DNA of 64,000 nucleotides from Salipiger marinus (GTDB taxonomy: Bacteria; Pseudomonadota; Alphaproteobacteria; Rhodobacterales; Rhodobacteraceae), in the NCBI RefSeq assembly GCF_900100085.1, contig NZ_FNEJ01000015.1, forward strand, positions 1 to 64,000, read 5' to 3'. Position 1 is the stretch's first letter. Each line of letters opens with the position of its first letter. Under the pieces are notes generated by a model, which was given only the letters and a program-made list of their open reading frames with translations, had not been told where the DNA came from and ran no database searches. Below are positions 15,997 to 24,496 of the stretch, one piece after another. Position numbers and translations under genes: made by a program.

Positions 15997-16956
15997 ATGA
16001 AACACGCATTTGCCGCCCTGCTGGGCGCCACCCTGCTTGCGGGCCCCGCGCTGGCGCAGGACACGGATCTGCTGATCGGATCCACCTCGGCCTCGTCCAG
16101 CCATTACGGCTATTTCGTCGCGGTGGGGCAGATCATCAACGAAAACGCCGAAGGGCTGCGCGCCAGCGTGGTGGAAACCGGCGCGACCATGGACAACATC
16201 CGCCGCATGGCGCGCGGGCAGGTCGATCTGGGTCTGGTCACCACCAACACCGCGCAGCACGCCTATAGCGGCACCAAGGATTTCGAAGGCAACGCGCAGG
16301 ATCTGCGCCTGCTCTGGGTCTACAGCAACGCGCCGCAGAACGTGGTGGTCCGGCAGGATGCGGGGGTCGACAGCCTTGAAGCTCTGGCCGAGGTGCGCTT
16401 CAACCCCGGCATCAAGGGCAGCGCCACGGAAAGCACCACCGAAGCCGTGTTCGACACGCTGGGGCTCAGCGCCGATTACGTGCGCGGCTCGACCACCGAC
16501 ATCGTGGATGCGATCAAGGACAACCGCGTGGCGGGCTATGTGAAATCCGGATCCGGGCTGAAGCTGGACGGCTCCACCATGGACGTGGCCACCACCACCG
16601 ACATCGCGGTGCTGGGGCTGAGCCCGGAACAGGCCGACACGCTGCGCACCGAAATGCCGGATCTGGCGGTGGTGGACATTCCCGAAGGCGCGGCAGAAGG
16701 CGTTCCCGCCTATACCACATGGGCCTTCGGCGTGGGTGTCGCGGCACCGTCAAGCATGGATGCCGACACCGCCTATGCCATCGTCAGCGCGGTGATGGCC
16801 GACCAGACCGCGCAGGCCAATGCCATGGCAAGCCTCAAGGATGAAAGCCTTGCGCAGATGACGCTGGACTATGGCAGCATCCCGCTGCATCCCGGCGCCG
16901 CCCGCTGGTTCGAGGAACAGGGCATCGAGATCCCCGCCAAGCTGAAGGCCGAATGA
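15997..16956 (+). CDS. TAXI-family TRAP transporter solute-binding protein
   Basis: The 319-residue protein starts with a signal peptide (cleavage near residue 21, LAQD) and then shows TAXI features: LLIGSTSASSSHYGYFVAVG, a VETGATMDNIRRMARGQVDL segment, and a STTEAVFDTLGLSADYVRG segment. It would bind a carboxylated compound in the periplasm and deliver it to the fused membrane subunit encoded next (gap of one base). GGGAGGA precedes the start. TAXI proteins bind glutamate and other dicarboxylates, but the ligand here cannot be read from sequence. Two downstream genes of the AtuA type suggest an organic acid that is then metabolised. Confidence 0.85.
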   Translation: MKHAFAALLGATLLAGPALAQDTDLLIGSTSASSSHYGYFVAVGQIINENAEGLRASVVETGATMDNIRRMARGQVDLGLVTTNTAQHAYSGTKDFEGNAQDLRLLWVYSNAPQNVVVRQDAGVDSLEALAEVRFNPGIKGSATESTTEAVFDTLGLSADYVRGSTTDIVDAIKDNRVAGYVKSGSGLKLDGSTMDVATTTDIAVLGLSPEQADTLRTEMPDLAVVDIPEGAAEGVPAYTTWAFGVGVAAPSSMDADTAYAIVSAVMADQTAQANAMASLKDESLAQMTLDYGSIPLHPGAARWFEEQGIEIPAKLKAE

Positions 16957-16957
16957 C

Positions 16958-18817
16958 ATGACCGCGGAGCGCGTCCAGAAAGGACTGGCGATCCTCGTGG
17001 GCGCCTTCGTTTTCTACACGGCAGCCACCGGCCCCTTCGAGGGGCTGATCCAGCGCGCGCTGTTTCTGGCGCTGGTCTGCTGCCTTGGCTTTGCGCTCTA
17101 TCCGCTGGGGGCTGGCACGCGCTGGCGCCCGGCGGGGCTGGCGCTGGATCTGGCGCTGTCCGCCGTGGTGCTGGCGGCCTGCGGCTATGTGGTCTGGAAT
17201 TACGACGCCATCATGACCACCCTGCCATGGGCCACCACGCTTGACATGGTGCTGACCGCCGGGCTGGTGCTGGCGGTGCTGGAACTGGGGCGGCGCACGG
17301 TCGGGCTGATCTTTCCGGTGCTGGTGCTGCTCGGGCTGGGCTATGCGCTTTTCGGCAATCACCTGCCCGGGCCGCTGCGGCATCGCGGCTTTGACAGCGC
17401 CTTCGTGACCGAGACGATCTTTCTGGGGGATCTGGGCATCTGGGGGATGCTGACCGGCGTGGCCGCCACGGTTATCGCGGCCTTCGTGCTGTTCGGCGCG
17501 CTTCTGCTGCATACGGGGGGCGGTCAGGCCTTCATGGATCTGGCGATGCGGCTTGGCGGGCGGCAGCCGGGGGGTGCCGCCAAGATCGCCACCATCGCCA
17601 GCGGGCTTTTCGGCATGATCTCCGGATCCGCCGTGGCCAATGTGGCGACCACCGGCAATTTCACCATCCCGATGATGATCCGGCTCGGCTATCCGCGCCC
17701 CTTCGCCGCCGCGGTCGAGGCGGTGGCCTCGACGGGCGGGCAGATCGCGCCGCCGATCATGGGGGCCGCGGCCTTCGTCATGGCCGAGATTCTGGGCGTG
17801 CCCTATACCACCATCATCATGGGCGCGATCCTGCCCGCGATCCTGTTCTATGTCTCGGTCTTCGTGACGGTGCATTTTGTGGCGGTGCGGCGCGAGCTTG
17901 CCGTGGTGCCCGAGGCCGATCTGCCCGCATGGGGCACCATCCTCGCGCCGCGCCGGGTCGCGCCGATCCTCTGCGCGCTTGGGGGCTTGGGCATCGGCAT
18001 CTGGCTGGGCCGCTCCATCTCCACCTCGGCGTTTTACGGGGTGATCGGGCTGCTGCTGGCCTTCGTGCTGACGCAGGCCGGGCAGCTGCGGCCCCGCGCC
18101 ATGGCGGGCCGGGTGCTGGACGGGCTGGAGGATGCCGGGCGCGGCATGGTCATCATCGGCGTGCTGCTGGCGGGGGCGCAGGTGCTGGTGTCGATGATCA
18201 ACCTGACCGGGATCGGGGTCACGCTGTCATCGCTGATCGTGGCGCTGGCCGGGGATTCCGTGGTGCTGGTGGCGGGGATCGTGGGGCTTGTCTGCCTCAT
18301 CATGGGCATGGGCCTGCCCACCACCGCCGCCTATGTGCTGGTGGCGGCGGTGCTGGCGCCCGCGATGACGGCGGTGGGGGTCGATCCGCTGGCCGCGCAT
18401 CTTTTCGTGTTCTACTTCGCCACCATCTCGGTGATCACGCCGCCGGTCTGCGTGGCGGTCTTTGTGGCCTCGGGCATTGCCAAGACCAACTGGCTGCCCG
18501 CCGCGGGCGAGGCGGTGCGGCTGGGGGCGGTCACCTATATCGTGCCCTTCCTGCTGCTGCTCTATCCGGGGATGCTGCTGCAGGGCGGCGCGCTCGGCAT
18601 CCTCGAGGCGGTGTTTGCGGGGCTGGCGCTGGTGCTGGCGGTGCCCGCCCTTCTGGCGGGGGCGCCGCTGACCGGGCGGCGCGGCGTGGATGTGGCGCTG
18701 CTGCTGGTGGTGATCGGGCTGGCGATCTTTCCGCATGTGGCGACGCCGTTTCTGGCGCTGGCCCTGTTCTTTGGCGCGCGCCATCTGGGGCACAGACAGA
18801 AAAGGGCGCTGGCATGA
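16958..18817 (+). CDS. TRAP transporter permease, fused 4TM/12TM membrane subunit
   Basis: The 619-residue, highly hydrophobic protein fits the DctQ-DctM fusion form that partners TAXI binding proteins. The first about 130 residues carry the small-subunit-like helices (GLILVGAFVFYTAA-type start, FALYPLGAGTRW), and the rest the large subunit, with GMISGSAVANVATTGNFTIP, GGQIAPPIMGAAAFVMAEIL and MGLPTTAAYVLVAAVLAPA. It would drive sodium-coupled uptake across the inner membrane. It overlaps the AtuA-like gene by four bases (ATGA at 18814), tying transport to the downstream enzyme. Confidence 0.9.
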   Translation: MTAERVQKGLAILVGAFVFYTAATGPFEGLIQRALFLALVCCLGFALYPLGAGTRWRPAGLALDLALSAVVLAACGYVVWNYDAIMTTLPWATTLDMVLTAGLVLAVLELGRRTVGLIFPVLVLLGLGYALFGNHLPGPLRHRGFDSAFVTETIFLGDLGIWGMLTGVAATVIAAFVLFGALLLHTGGGQAFMDLAMRLGGRQPGGAAKIATIASGLFGMISGSAVANVATTGNFTIPMMIRLGYPRPFAAAVEAVASTGGQIAPPIMGAAAFVMAEILGVPYTTIIMGAILPAILFYVSVFVTVHFVAVRRELAVVPEADLPAWGTILAPRRVAPILCALGGLGIGIWLGRSISTSAFYGVIGLLLAFVLTQAGQLRPRAMAGRVLDGLEDAGRGMVIIGVLLAGAQVLVSMINLTGIGVTLSSLIVALAGDSVVLVAGIVGLVCLIMGMGLPTTAAYVLVAAVLAPAMTAVGVDPLAAHLFVFYFATISVITPPVCVAVFVASGIAKTNWLPAAGEAVRLGAVTYIVPFLLLLYPGMLLQGGALGILEAVFAGLALVLAVPALLAGAPLTGRRGVDVALLLVVIGLAIFPHVATPFLALALFFGARHLGHRQKRALA

Positions 18818-20124
18818 CCACGATCCGCATTGGCGCAGGCGCCGGGTTTCAGGGCGACCGCATCGGCCCGGCGGTTGATCTGGCCGAACGTGGCGGGCTG
18901 GATTTTCTGGTCTTCGAATGCCTCGCCGAACGCACCATCGCGCTGGCGCAGCAGGCCCGGCTGGCCGATCCCGCCGCAGGCTTTGATCCCCGGCTGGAAC
19001 GGCGGCTGCGCGCGGTGCTGCCCGCCTGCGCCAAGGCAGGCACGCGCATCGTCACCAATATGGGGGCGGCCCATCCCCGCGCCGCCGCCGCCCGCGCCCG
19101 CGCCGTCGTGGCCGAGCTTGGGCTCGACCTCAAGGTGGCGGCGGTCACCGGCGATGACGTGCTGGACCGCATCGGCGGGCAGGTGCTGGACGAGACCGGG
19201 CGCCCCGCCCGCGATCTGGGGGCGCGGCTGATCTCGGCCAATGCCTATATCGGGGTGGGCGGCATCGTGGCGGCGCTGGCGCAGGGGGCGGATATCGTGA
19301 TCTGTGGCCGCGCCTCCGATCCGGCGCTGTTCCTTGCGCCGCTGGTCCATCACTTCGGCTGGGCCATGGATGACTGGACCCGGCTGGGGCGGGGCACGCT
19401 GGTCGGGCATCTGCTGGAATGTTCGGCGCAGATCACCGGGGGCTATTTCGCCGATCCCGGCGTGAAGGACGTGCCGGGGCTGGCGCATCTGGGTTTTCCG
19501 CTGGCCGAGGTGGCGGAGGATGGCACGGCGGTCATCACCAAGCTGCCGGGCACCGGCGGCCTTGTCAGCCGCGCCACCTGCACCGAACAGCTGCTTTATG
19601 AAATCCACGATCCCGCCCGTTACATGCAGCCCGATGTCATCGCGGATTTTTCCGGCGTGACGCTGGACCAGATCGGCCCGGACCGGGTGCGCGTGGCGGG
19701 GGCCGGGGGGCAGGCGCCCTCGGGGCTGCTGAAAGTCTCGGTCGGCTATCGCGACGGCTGGCTGGGAGAGGGGCAGATCTCCTATGCGGGGGCGAACTGC
19801 GTGGCGCGCGGAGAACTGGGGCTGGAGATTCTGGACGAGCGGCTGCGCGAGGCGGCGATCCTTGAACGGCGCGGCGATCTGATCGGCGCGCAGGCCGAGG
19901 CCCCGCGCGAGGTGCGGCTGCGCTATGCCGCGCGCTGCGCCGACCGGCTGACCGCGCAGAGCGTGGCCGAGGAGGTGGAGGCGCTTTACCTCTGCGGTCC
20001 CGCCGCGGGCGGAGGGGTCACCACCACGCTGCGCGAGATCGTGGCCATCGCCTCGACGCTGATGCCCGCAGGGCAGGTGCCCGTGCGCGCCGAACTGGAG
20101 GAGGTGCAGCATGCGCCTGCATGA
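18814..20124 (+). CDS. AtuA-like (DUF1446) acyclic terpene utilization family protein
   Basis: The 436-residue protein matches the AtuA family: IRIGAGAGFQGDRIGPAVDL, LDFLVFECLAERTIALAQ, KAGTRIVTNMGAAHPRAAA, ADIVICGRASDPALFLAPLV, LLECSAQITGGYFADPG, and GTGGLVSRATCTEQLLYEI. The family is named from the Pseudomonas Atu cluster for citronellol/geraniol degradation, where its exact reaction is not settled; most homologues lie in organic acid catabolic operons. The companion small domain is a separate gene here. The operon with a TAXI-TRAP transporter and no other Atu genes argues for a role on an imported carboxylate rather than terpenes. Confidence 0.85.
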   Translation: MTTIRIGAGAGFQGDRIGPAVDLAERGGLDFLVFECLAERTIALAQQARLADPAAGFDPRLERRLRAVLPACAKAGTRIVTNMGAAHPRAAAARARAVVAELGLDLKVAAVTGDDVLDRIGGQVLDETGRPARDLGARLISANAYIGVGGIVAALAQGADIVICGRASDPALFLAPLVHHFGWAMDDWTRLGRGTLVGHLLECSAQITGGYFADPGVKDVPGLAHLGFPLAEVAEDGTAVITKLPGTGGLVSRATCTEQLLYEIHDPARYMQPDVIADFSGVTLDQIGPDRVRVAGAGGQAPSGLLKVSVGYRDGWLGEGQISYAGANCVARGELGLEILDERLREAAILERRGDLIGAQAEAPREVRLRYAARCADRLTAQSVAEEVEALYLCGPAAGGGVTTTLREIVAIASTLMPAGQVPVRAELEEVQHAPA

Positions 20125-20407
20125 CCTGGCCCATGGCCGCACCGGCGACAAGGGCGACGTGTCCAACATCTCTGTCATCGCCTACCGGGCGGAGGATTTC
20201 CCGCGCCTGCTGGCCGATCTGACCCCGGCGCGGGTTGCCGCCCATCTGGGCCAGCCCGAGGCGTCCGTGACCCGCCACGTCCTGCCGCAGCTGCAGGCGC
20301 TGAACTTCGTGCTGCGCGGCGCGCTGACCGGCGGCGTCACCCGGTCGCTGGCGCTGGACGCGCATGGCAAATGCCTGTCCTCGGTGCTGCTCGACATGGA
20401 TTTGTAA
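20111..20407 (+). CDS. AtuA-associated small ferredoxin-fold domain protein
   Basis: This 98-residue protein has the conserved small-subunit pattern: HDLAHGRTGDKGDVSNISVI at the start, then TRHVLPQLQALNFVLRGALTGGV. In many genomes it is fused to the C-terminus of AtuA; here it is a separate gene that overlaps the AtuA-like frame by 14 bases, with GGAGGAGG just upstream of its start inside the preceding gene. It almost certainly forms a complex with the preceding protein. It is the last gene of the operon. Confidence 0.8.
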   Translation: MRLHDLAHGRTGDKGDVSNISVIAYRAEDFPRLLADLTPARVAAHLGQPEASVTRHVLPQLQALNFVLRGALTGGVTRSLALDAHGKCLSSVLLDMDL

Positions 20408-20466
20408 CGCCGCCTGCGACAGTGTTTCGGCTTTTCCGCCGCGCGCCCGCGTGGCATGTGAGGGCC

Positions 20467-20817
20467 ATGTCGATCCGGCGCGCCACAGCTGTTCTTGCCG
20501 TCCTGCTTGCGGTCCTCCTTGGGGGGACCGGGGTCGGCTCGGCGCGCGCCATGGCGCCGGACCGCGACACGGTCGCCCTGCAGATGCTCGACCAGATCTA
20601 CGGTCTCGCCGCCGGTGACCTTTGCGGCGAGGAGGCGGGCCATGCGCTGACCTGCCCGCTGTGCCACGCCCTGCCCGAGGCGCCGGTCTTCGGGGCCACC
20701 GGGCGCGAGGCGGCGCTGGTGCCGCATGACGGCTGGCGCAGGCTCGCCGATCTGCACCGCGCGGCACAGGCGCGCAGCCTCTGTCATTCCCCAAGGGCGC
20801 CCCCGCTCGCGATCTGA
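20467..20817 (+). CDS. Small exported protein with CPLCH motif
   Basis: The 116-residue protein has a signal peptide (residues 1-28, basic SIRR then Ala/Leu/Val core, cleavage near ARA) and a mature part with three Cys in CGEEAGHALTCPLCHALPEA plus another Cys near the end. The CPLCH element resembles those of small DUF2946-like envelope proteins linked to copper or haem, but I cannot assign a family firmly. The start at 20467 was chosen because the signal peptide begins there; an upstream in-frame ATG at 20371 would put the signal peptide inside and overlap the preceding gene. It lies 107 bases before a PepSY membrane protein gene in the same direction, which suggests a joint envelope function. 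Confidence 0.55.
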   Translation: MSIRRATAVLAVLLAVLLGGTGVGSARAMAPDRDTVALQMLDQIYGLAAGDLCGEEAGHALTCPLCHALPEAPVFGATGREAALVPHDGWRRLADLHRAAQARSLCHSPRAPPLAI

Positions 20818-20849
20818 CGGCCCTCAGGCCGATCTGACCGCACCGGACC

Positions 20850-20870
20850 GCGCGCGGGGCTTCCGCGCGC
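20850..20870 (+). terminator. Hairpin between small exported protein and PepSY gene
   Basis: GCGCGCGG (20850-20857) and CCGCGCGC (20863-20870) form a perfect eight-base-pair stem with a GGCTT loop. No T-run follows, so it may be a pause or processing site rather than a terminator. Confidence 0.35.
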
Positions 20871-20923
20871 CCCGATCCTTGGCATCTGCCCGCCCTCGAC
20901 GGCGGGATTTCAGGACTGACCTC

Positions 20924-22279
20924 ATGACCGACACTTCCCCGCGCGCGGCCAGCGCCGCGCTTTACCGTGCCATCTGGCGCTGGCATTTCATCGCAGGACT
21001 GCTGATCCTGCCTTTCGTGCTGATCCTTGCCGTGACCGGCGCAATCTATCTGTTCAAGGACGAGATCAACGACGCCGCCTATCGCCCGCTGCGCTTTGTC
21101 GACCCGGCAACAACCGCGCCGCTGCGCCCGTCGCAGATCACCACCGCAGCGCTTGCGGCGCATCCCGGCACGCTGCGCGCCTATAGCCCCGCACCTGCGC
21201 CCGACCGCAGCGCCGAGGTCGACATCTTGGGCCAAGACGGGCTGCGCGACACCATCTATGTCGACCCCTATCGCGGCACCGTGCTGGGCACGCTCTGGGA
21301 TGGCGGGGCGGCAGGCAGCCCTGCGATGTTCGTGGTGCGCAAGCTGCACTCGCTTGACTACGTGGGCTGGTTCGGCAACCGCCTGATCGAGGCGGCGGCG
21401 GGCTGGATGGTGCTGCTGGTGGCGACCGGCACCTATCTGTGGTGGCCGCGCAACAGCAAGCTTGGCACCGTCCGGATCAAGGCCACGCGCGGGCGCCCGT
21501 GGTGGCGCGACCTGCACGCGGTGACCGGGCTTTATACCGGCGGGTTCATCGTGTTTCTGGCGCTGACCGGCCTGCCATGGTCGGGGGTCTGGGGCGGCAA
21601 GTTCTACGACTATTCCTATGCGCTGGGGCTGGGCATCCCCGATGGCTACTGGTCCGGGGCGCCCGTCTCGACCGTGCCGGTGAAAGACGCGGTCGACCGC
21701 GCGCCATGGATCATGGAAAACCAGCCGCTGCCGCTGTCCGGGGCCACCGAAGGCCCAGTGCAGGCGCTCGACACCGTCGTGGCGCGGGTCGAGGATCTGG
21801 GGCTGGTGCCCGGCTATGGCGTCACCATCCCCGGCACGCCGGAGGGGGTGTTCACCGCCTCGGTCTATCCCGATGACATCACCTATGAACGGGTGATCCA
21901 TCTGGATCAGTATAGCGGCGCCGTGCTGTATGATGCGGATCTGGCCGATCTGGGCACGCTGGGACGCTGGGCCGAATGGGGCATCAGCGTGCATATGGGT
22001 CAGGAATTCGGCCTGCTGAACCAGATCGTGCTGCTGCTGGCCTGCCTTGCCATGATCGCGCTCTGCCTCTCCGCCTCGGTCATGTGGTGGAAACGCCGCC
22101 CCTCGGGGTCGCTCGGCGTGCCGCAGGTGCCGACCGACTGGCGCATCCCGCGCATGCTGCTGCTGATGGCGGTGGCGGCGGGGCTGTTCTTTCCGCTGGT
22201 GGGCCTGTCGATGCTGGCGCTGGCGGGGGTGGAACTGGCGGTGCATCTGCGCAACCGCCGCCGCCTGCGCATGGCCTGA
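20924..22279 (+). CDS. PepSY-associated four-helix membrane protein
   Basis: The 451-residue protein is of the PepSY_TM type: an N-terminal membrane segment (WRWHFIAGLLILPFVLILAV), two PepSY-like periplasmic repeats, WMVLLVATGTYLWWPR, HAVTGLYTGGFIVFLALTGL, and two or three C-terminal segments ending with a basic RNRRRLRMA. Conserved His residues (WHF, KLHSLDY, LHAVTG) could bind haem or metal. Relatives lie beside TonB-dependent siderophore receptors and are thought to act as inner-membrane ferric reductases; no receptor gene is present here. The start at 20924 gives the family's normal N-terminus; the longer frame is not supported. Confidence 0.8.
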   Translation: MTDTSPRAASAALYRAIWRWHFIAGLLILPFVLILAVTGAIYLFKDEINDAAYRPLRFVDPATTAPLRPSQITTAALAAHPGTLRAYSPAPAPDRSAEVDILGQDGLRDTIYVDPYRGTVLGTLWDGGAAGSPAMFVVRKLHSLDYVGWFGNRLIEAAAGWMVLLVATGTYLWWPRNSKLGTVRIKATRGRPWWRDLHAVTGLYTGGFIVFLALTGLPWSGVWGGKFYDYSYALGLGIPDGYWSGAPVSTVPVKDAVDRAPWIMENQPLPLSGATEGPVQALDTVVARVEDLGLVPGYGVTIPGTPEGVFTASVYPDDITYERVIHLDQYSGAVLYDADLADLGTLGRWAEWGISVHMGQEFGLLNQIVLLLACLAMIALCLSASVMWWKRRPSGSLGVPQVPTDWRIPRMLLLMAVAAGLFFPLVGLSMLALAGVELAVHLRNRRRLRMA

Positions 22280-22289
22280 CAGCACCCTT

Positions 22290-22313
22290 GGGCGTCCGGT
22301 CCGCCGGGCGCCC
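22290..22313. terminator. Bidirectional hairpin between convergent PepSY gene and nik operon
   Basis: GGGCGTCCGG (22290-22299) and CCGGGCGCCC (22304-22313) form a ten-base-pair stem with one G-T pair and a TCCG loop. It sits in the 42-base gap between the two convergent stop codons, so it can serve both. No T-run on either side. Confidence 0.5.
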
Positions 22314-22321
22314 GCCTGCGG

Positions 22322-22915
22322 CTAGGGGAGCCGCAGGATCCGGGACGCGATGCGGTCCAGCAGCGCCGCGTCATGGCTGATGGCCAGCACGGCAAGCCCG
22401 GTCCGCTCTGCCAGATCGCGCAGCACCTGCCAGATCCGCGCCTGCGACAGCGCGTCCATGGAGGCGGTCAGCTCGTCCGCGACCAGAACGCGGGGGGCCG
22501 CGCCAAGCGCGCGCAGCAGCGCCACCCGCTGCAGCTGCCCGCCGGAAAGCTCCTGCGGAAACCGGTCCAGCCAGTCGGGCGCCACCTGCAGCAGCCCCGC
22601 CAGCGCCGGATCGGGCGGCCCCGCCTCGGCCAGCACCCGATTGATGCGCCAGCGCGGGTTCATCGCCATCTGCGGATGCTGCGCCACATATTGCACCGGG
22701 CAGGGGCCGCGCCGGGGCAGGGGGGCGCCGTCCAGCGTGACCCTGCCCGCGCGCGGCGGGTGCAGCCCCGCCAGCACCCGGCCCAGCGTGGTCTTGCCAG
22801 AGCCGGAGGGCCCGGCAAGGCCAAGGATCTCGCCCCGCGCCAGATGCAGCGACAGATCCGCCAGCACCGGTGCCGCGCGGCCATGCCCGGCAGTGATGCC
22901 CCGCGCCTCAAGCAT
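22322..22915 (-). CDS. nikE: Nickel ABC transporter ATP-binding protein, NikE type
   Basis: The 197-residue ATPase has Walker A GPSGSGKTTLGRVLAGL, Q-loop YVAQHPQMAMNP, ABC signature LSGGQLQRVALLRAL and Walker B VLVADELTASMDALSQ, plus the switch His in AISHDAALLD. It is short compared with the roughly 260-residue oligopeptide/nickel family and lacks the C-terminal oligopeptide extension. The start at 22915 overlaps the preceding ATPase gene by eight bases. Last gene of the nik operon. The nickel assignment rests on nikR and its operator upstream, not on this protein alone. Confidence 0.75.
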   Translation of the reverse strand: MLEARGITAGHGRAAPVLADLSLHLARGEILGLAGPSGSGKTTLGRVLAGLHPPRAGRVTLDGAPLPRRGPCPVQYVAQHPQMAMNPRWRINRVLAEAGPPDPALAGLLQVAPDWLDRFPQELSGGQLQRVALLRALGAAPRVLVADELTASMDALSQARIWQVLRDLAERTGLAVLAISHDAALLDRIASRILRLP

Positions 22916-23684
22916 CGGGGTCAAAGCCGTTCTGTGGGAGCGCCCGCCACAGCGCGCGGGCATAGGCGCTGGAGAGCGCGTCACCTTGGCCCGCAAAATC
23001 CGCCGCCCGTTCTTCGGCCCGCATCCCGCCCTCGACCAGCACGGCGACGCGATGCGCCAGCGGCAGGATCGCGGGCAGGTCATGGCTGATGAGCAGCACC
23101 GCCGCCCCGCGCGTGGCCTCGGCGCGGAGGCGGTCCAGCAGGCGGGCGGCGCTGGCGGGATCAAGCCCCACGGTCGGCTCGTCGGCGATCAGCAGATCGG
23201 GCTGCCCCGCGCCTGCCGCCGCCGCCAGCACCCGCCGCGCCATGCCGCCCGACAGCTGGTGCGGGTAAAGCCGCGTCGTGCCCTGCGGCAGCCCCAGCGC
23301 GGCAAGCCGCGCGCCCAGATCGGCACGCGCGCCCACGCGGCGGGCCGCCCATGCCAGCTGCCGCCCCACCCGCGCCGTGGGATCGAGATGCGAGGCCTGC
23401 TGCGGCAGAAAGGCGATGCGCCGCCCGCGCAGCCCCGGCGGATAGGGCTGGCCCAGCACCTGCCCGTCAAACTCCAGCGTGCCGCGCAGCCGGGCGTTGC
23501 GCGGCAGCAGGCCAAGGATGGCATGGGCGATCAGGCTCTTGCCCGCGCCAGAGCCGCCCACCAGCGCCAGCACCTCGCCCGGGGCCAGCCGCAGCGACAC
23601 GCCCCGCACCCCCGGCACCTCCACCTGCCGCAGCAGGCCAGCATAGCGGCGAAAGGTGATGGTGACATCGCGCAGCACCAGCAT
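22908..23684 (-). CDS. nikD: Nickel ABC transporter ATP-binding protein, NikD type
   Basis: The 258-residue ATPase has Walker A GGSGAGKSLIAHAILGL, Q-loop FLPQQASHLDP, signature LSGGMARRVLAAA, Walker B LLIADEPTVGLDP and switch His in LISHDLPAIL. It pairs with NikE to power nickel import. The first codon shares one base with the stop of the preceding permease (TGATG), and the last bases overlap nikE, so translation is coupled throughout. The signature has MARR instead of the commoner MRQR, which is tolerated in the family. Confidence 0.8.
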   Translation of the reverse strand: MLVLRDVTITFRRYAGLLRQVEVPGVRGVSLRLAPGEVLALVGGSGAGKSLIAHAILGLLPRNARLRGTLEFDGQVLGQPYPPGLRGRRIAFLPQQASHLDPTARVGRQLAWAARRVGARADLGARLAALGLPQGTTRLYPHQLSGGMARRVLAAAAGAGQPDLLIADEPTVGLDPASAARLLDRLRAEATRGAAVLLISHDLPAILPLAHRVAVLVEGGMRAEERAADFAGQGDALSSAYARALWRALPQNGFDPDA

Positions 23685-24496
23685 CAGAGCCGCACCTCTG
23701 CCGGAGAGAGCAGCCGCCGCAGGCTGCCGCCCAGCAGATCGAAGGCCAGCACCAGCGCCAGCAGCATGGCCCCCGGAAAGACCGCCAGCCACCAGCGGCC
23801 CGCACCCAGATGGCGCATCGCCTCGGCGAGCATGACGCCCGTGGCCGGGCGCGACGGGTCCAGCCCGAAGCCGAGAAAGGTCAGCCCCGCCTCGTGCAGG
23901 ATGGCATGGGGGAACATCAGCAGCACCCCCACCAGCAGCTGCGGCGCCAGATGCGGCAGCACGTGATGGACCAGCACGAAGCGGCGCGGACGCCCCAGCG
24001 CGCGCGAGGTTTCGACATAGGGCATCGCCATGACCTGCCGCAGCTCGCCGCGCAGGATGCGCGCCAGCCGGGGCCAGTGGCTGACCGCGATGGCAAGGAT
24101 CACCGCCGCCGTGCCGCCGCCCAGCATGAAGGACAAGAGCAGCAGCAGCAGCAGATGCGGCAGGGCCAGCATCACATCGGTGACAAACCCCGCCACCGCA
24201 TCGGCGCGCCGCCCCAGCCCCGCCAGACCCGTCACCGCCACCGCGATCAGCGCCGACAGCCCCGCCGCCGCCAGCCCGACCCGCAGGCTGAGCGCGAGCC
24301 CGTGCAGGCTGCGCGCCAGCAGGTCGCGGCCCATGTGATCGGTGCCGAAGGGATGCGCGGGCGACGGCGGCAGCAGCCGCGCGCCAAAATCGGCGGCGAT
24401 GCCGCGCGCGCCCAGCCCCCATGACGCCAGCGCCACCGCAAGGATCAGGGCAGCGGCAAGCCCTGCCGCCGCGATCAGCCGCAGCCGCCCGGTCAT
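23684..24496 (-). CDS. nikC: Nickel ABC transporter permease, NikC type
   Basis: The 270-residue membrane protein has the N-terminal hydrophobic segment, the family motif HPFGTDHMGRDLLARSLHG, and the EAA loop region (YVETSRALGRPRRFVLVHHV, then EAGLTFLGFGLDPS). About five to six membrane segments are visible. It forms the translocation path with NikB. It starts within ATGA of the upstream permease and its stop touches the nikD start. Confidence 0.8.
   Translation of the reverse strand: MTGRLRLIAAAGLAAALILAVALASWGLGARGIAADFGARLLPPSPAHPFGTDHMGRDLLARSLHGLALSLRVGLAAAGLSALIAVAVTGLAGLGRRADAVAGFVTDVMLALPHLLLLLLLSFMLGGGTAAVILAIAVSHWPRLARILRGELRQVMAMPYVETSRALGRPRRFVLVHHVLPHLAPQLLVGVLLMFPHAILHEAGLTFLGFGLDPSRPATGVMLAEAMRHLGAGRWWLAVFPGAMLLALVLAFDLLGGSLRRLLSPAEVRL

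Noticed and set aside
16835-17875. Long minus-strand open frame opposite the TRAP permease
   Set aside because: His/Arg/Gln-rich translation typical of the antisense of high-G+C genes, with no motif or ribosome site.
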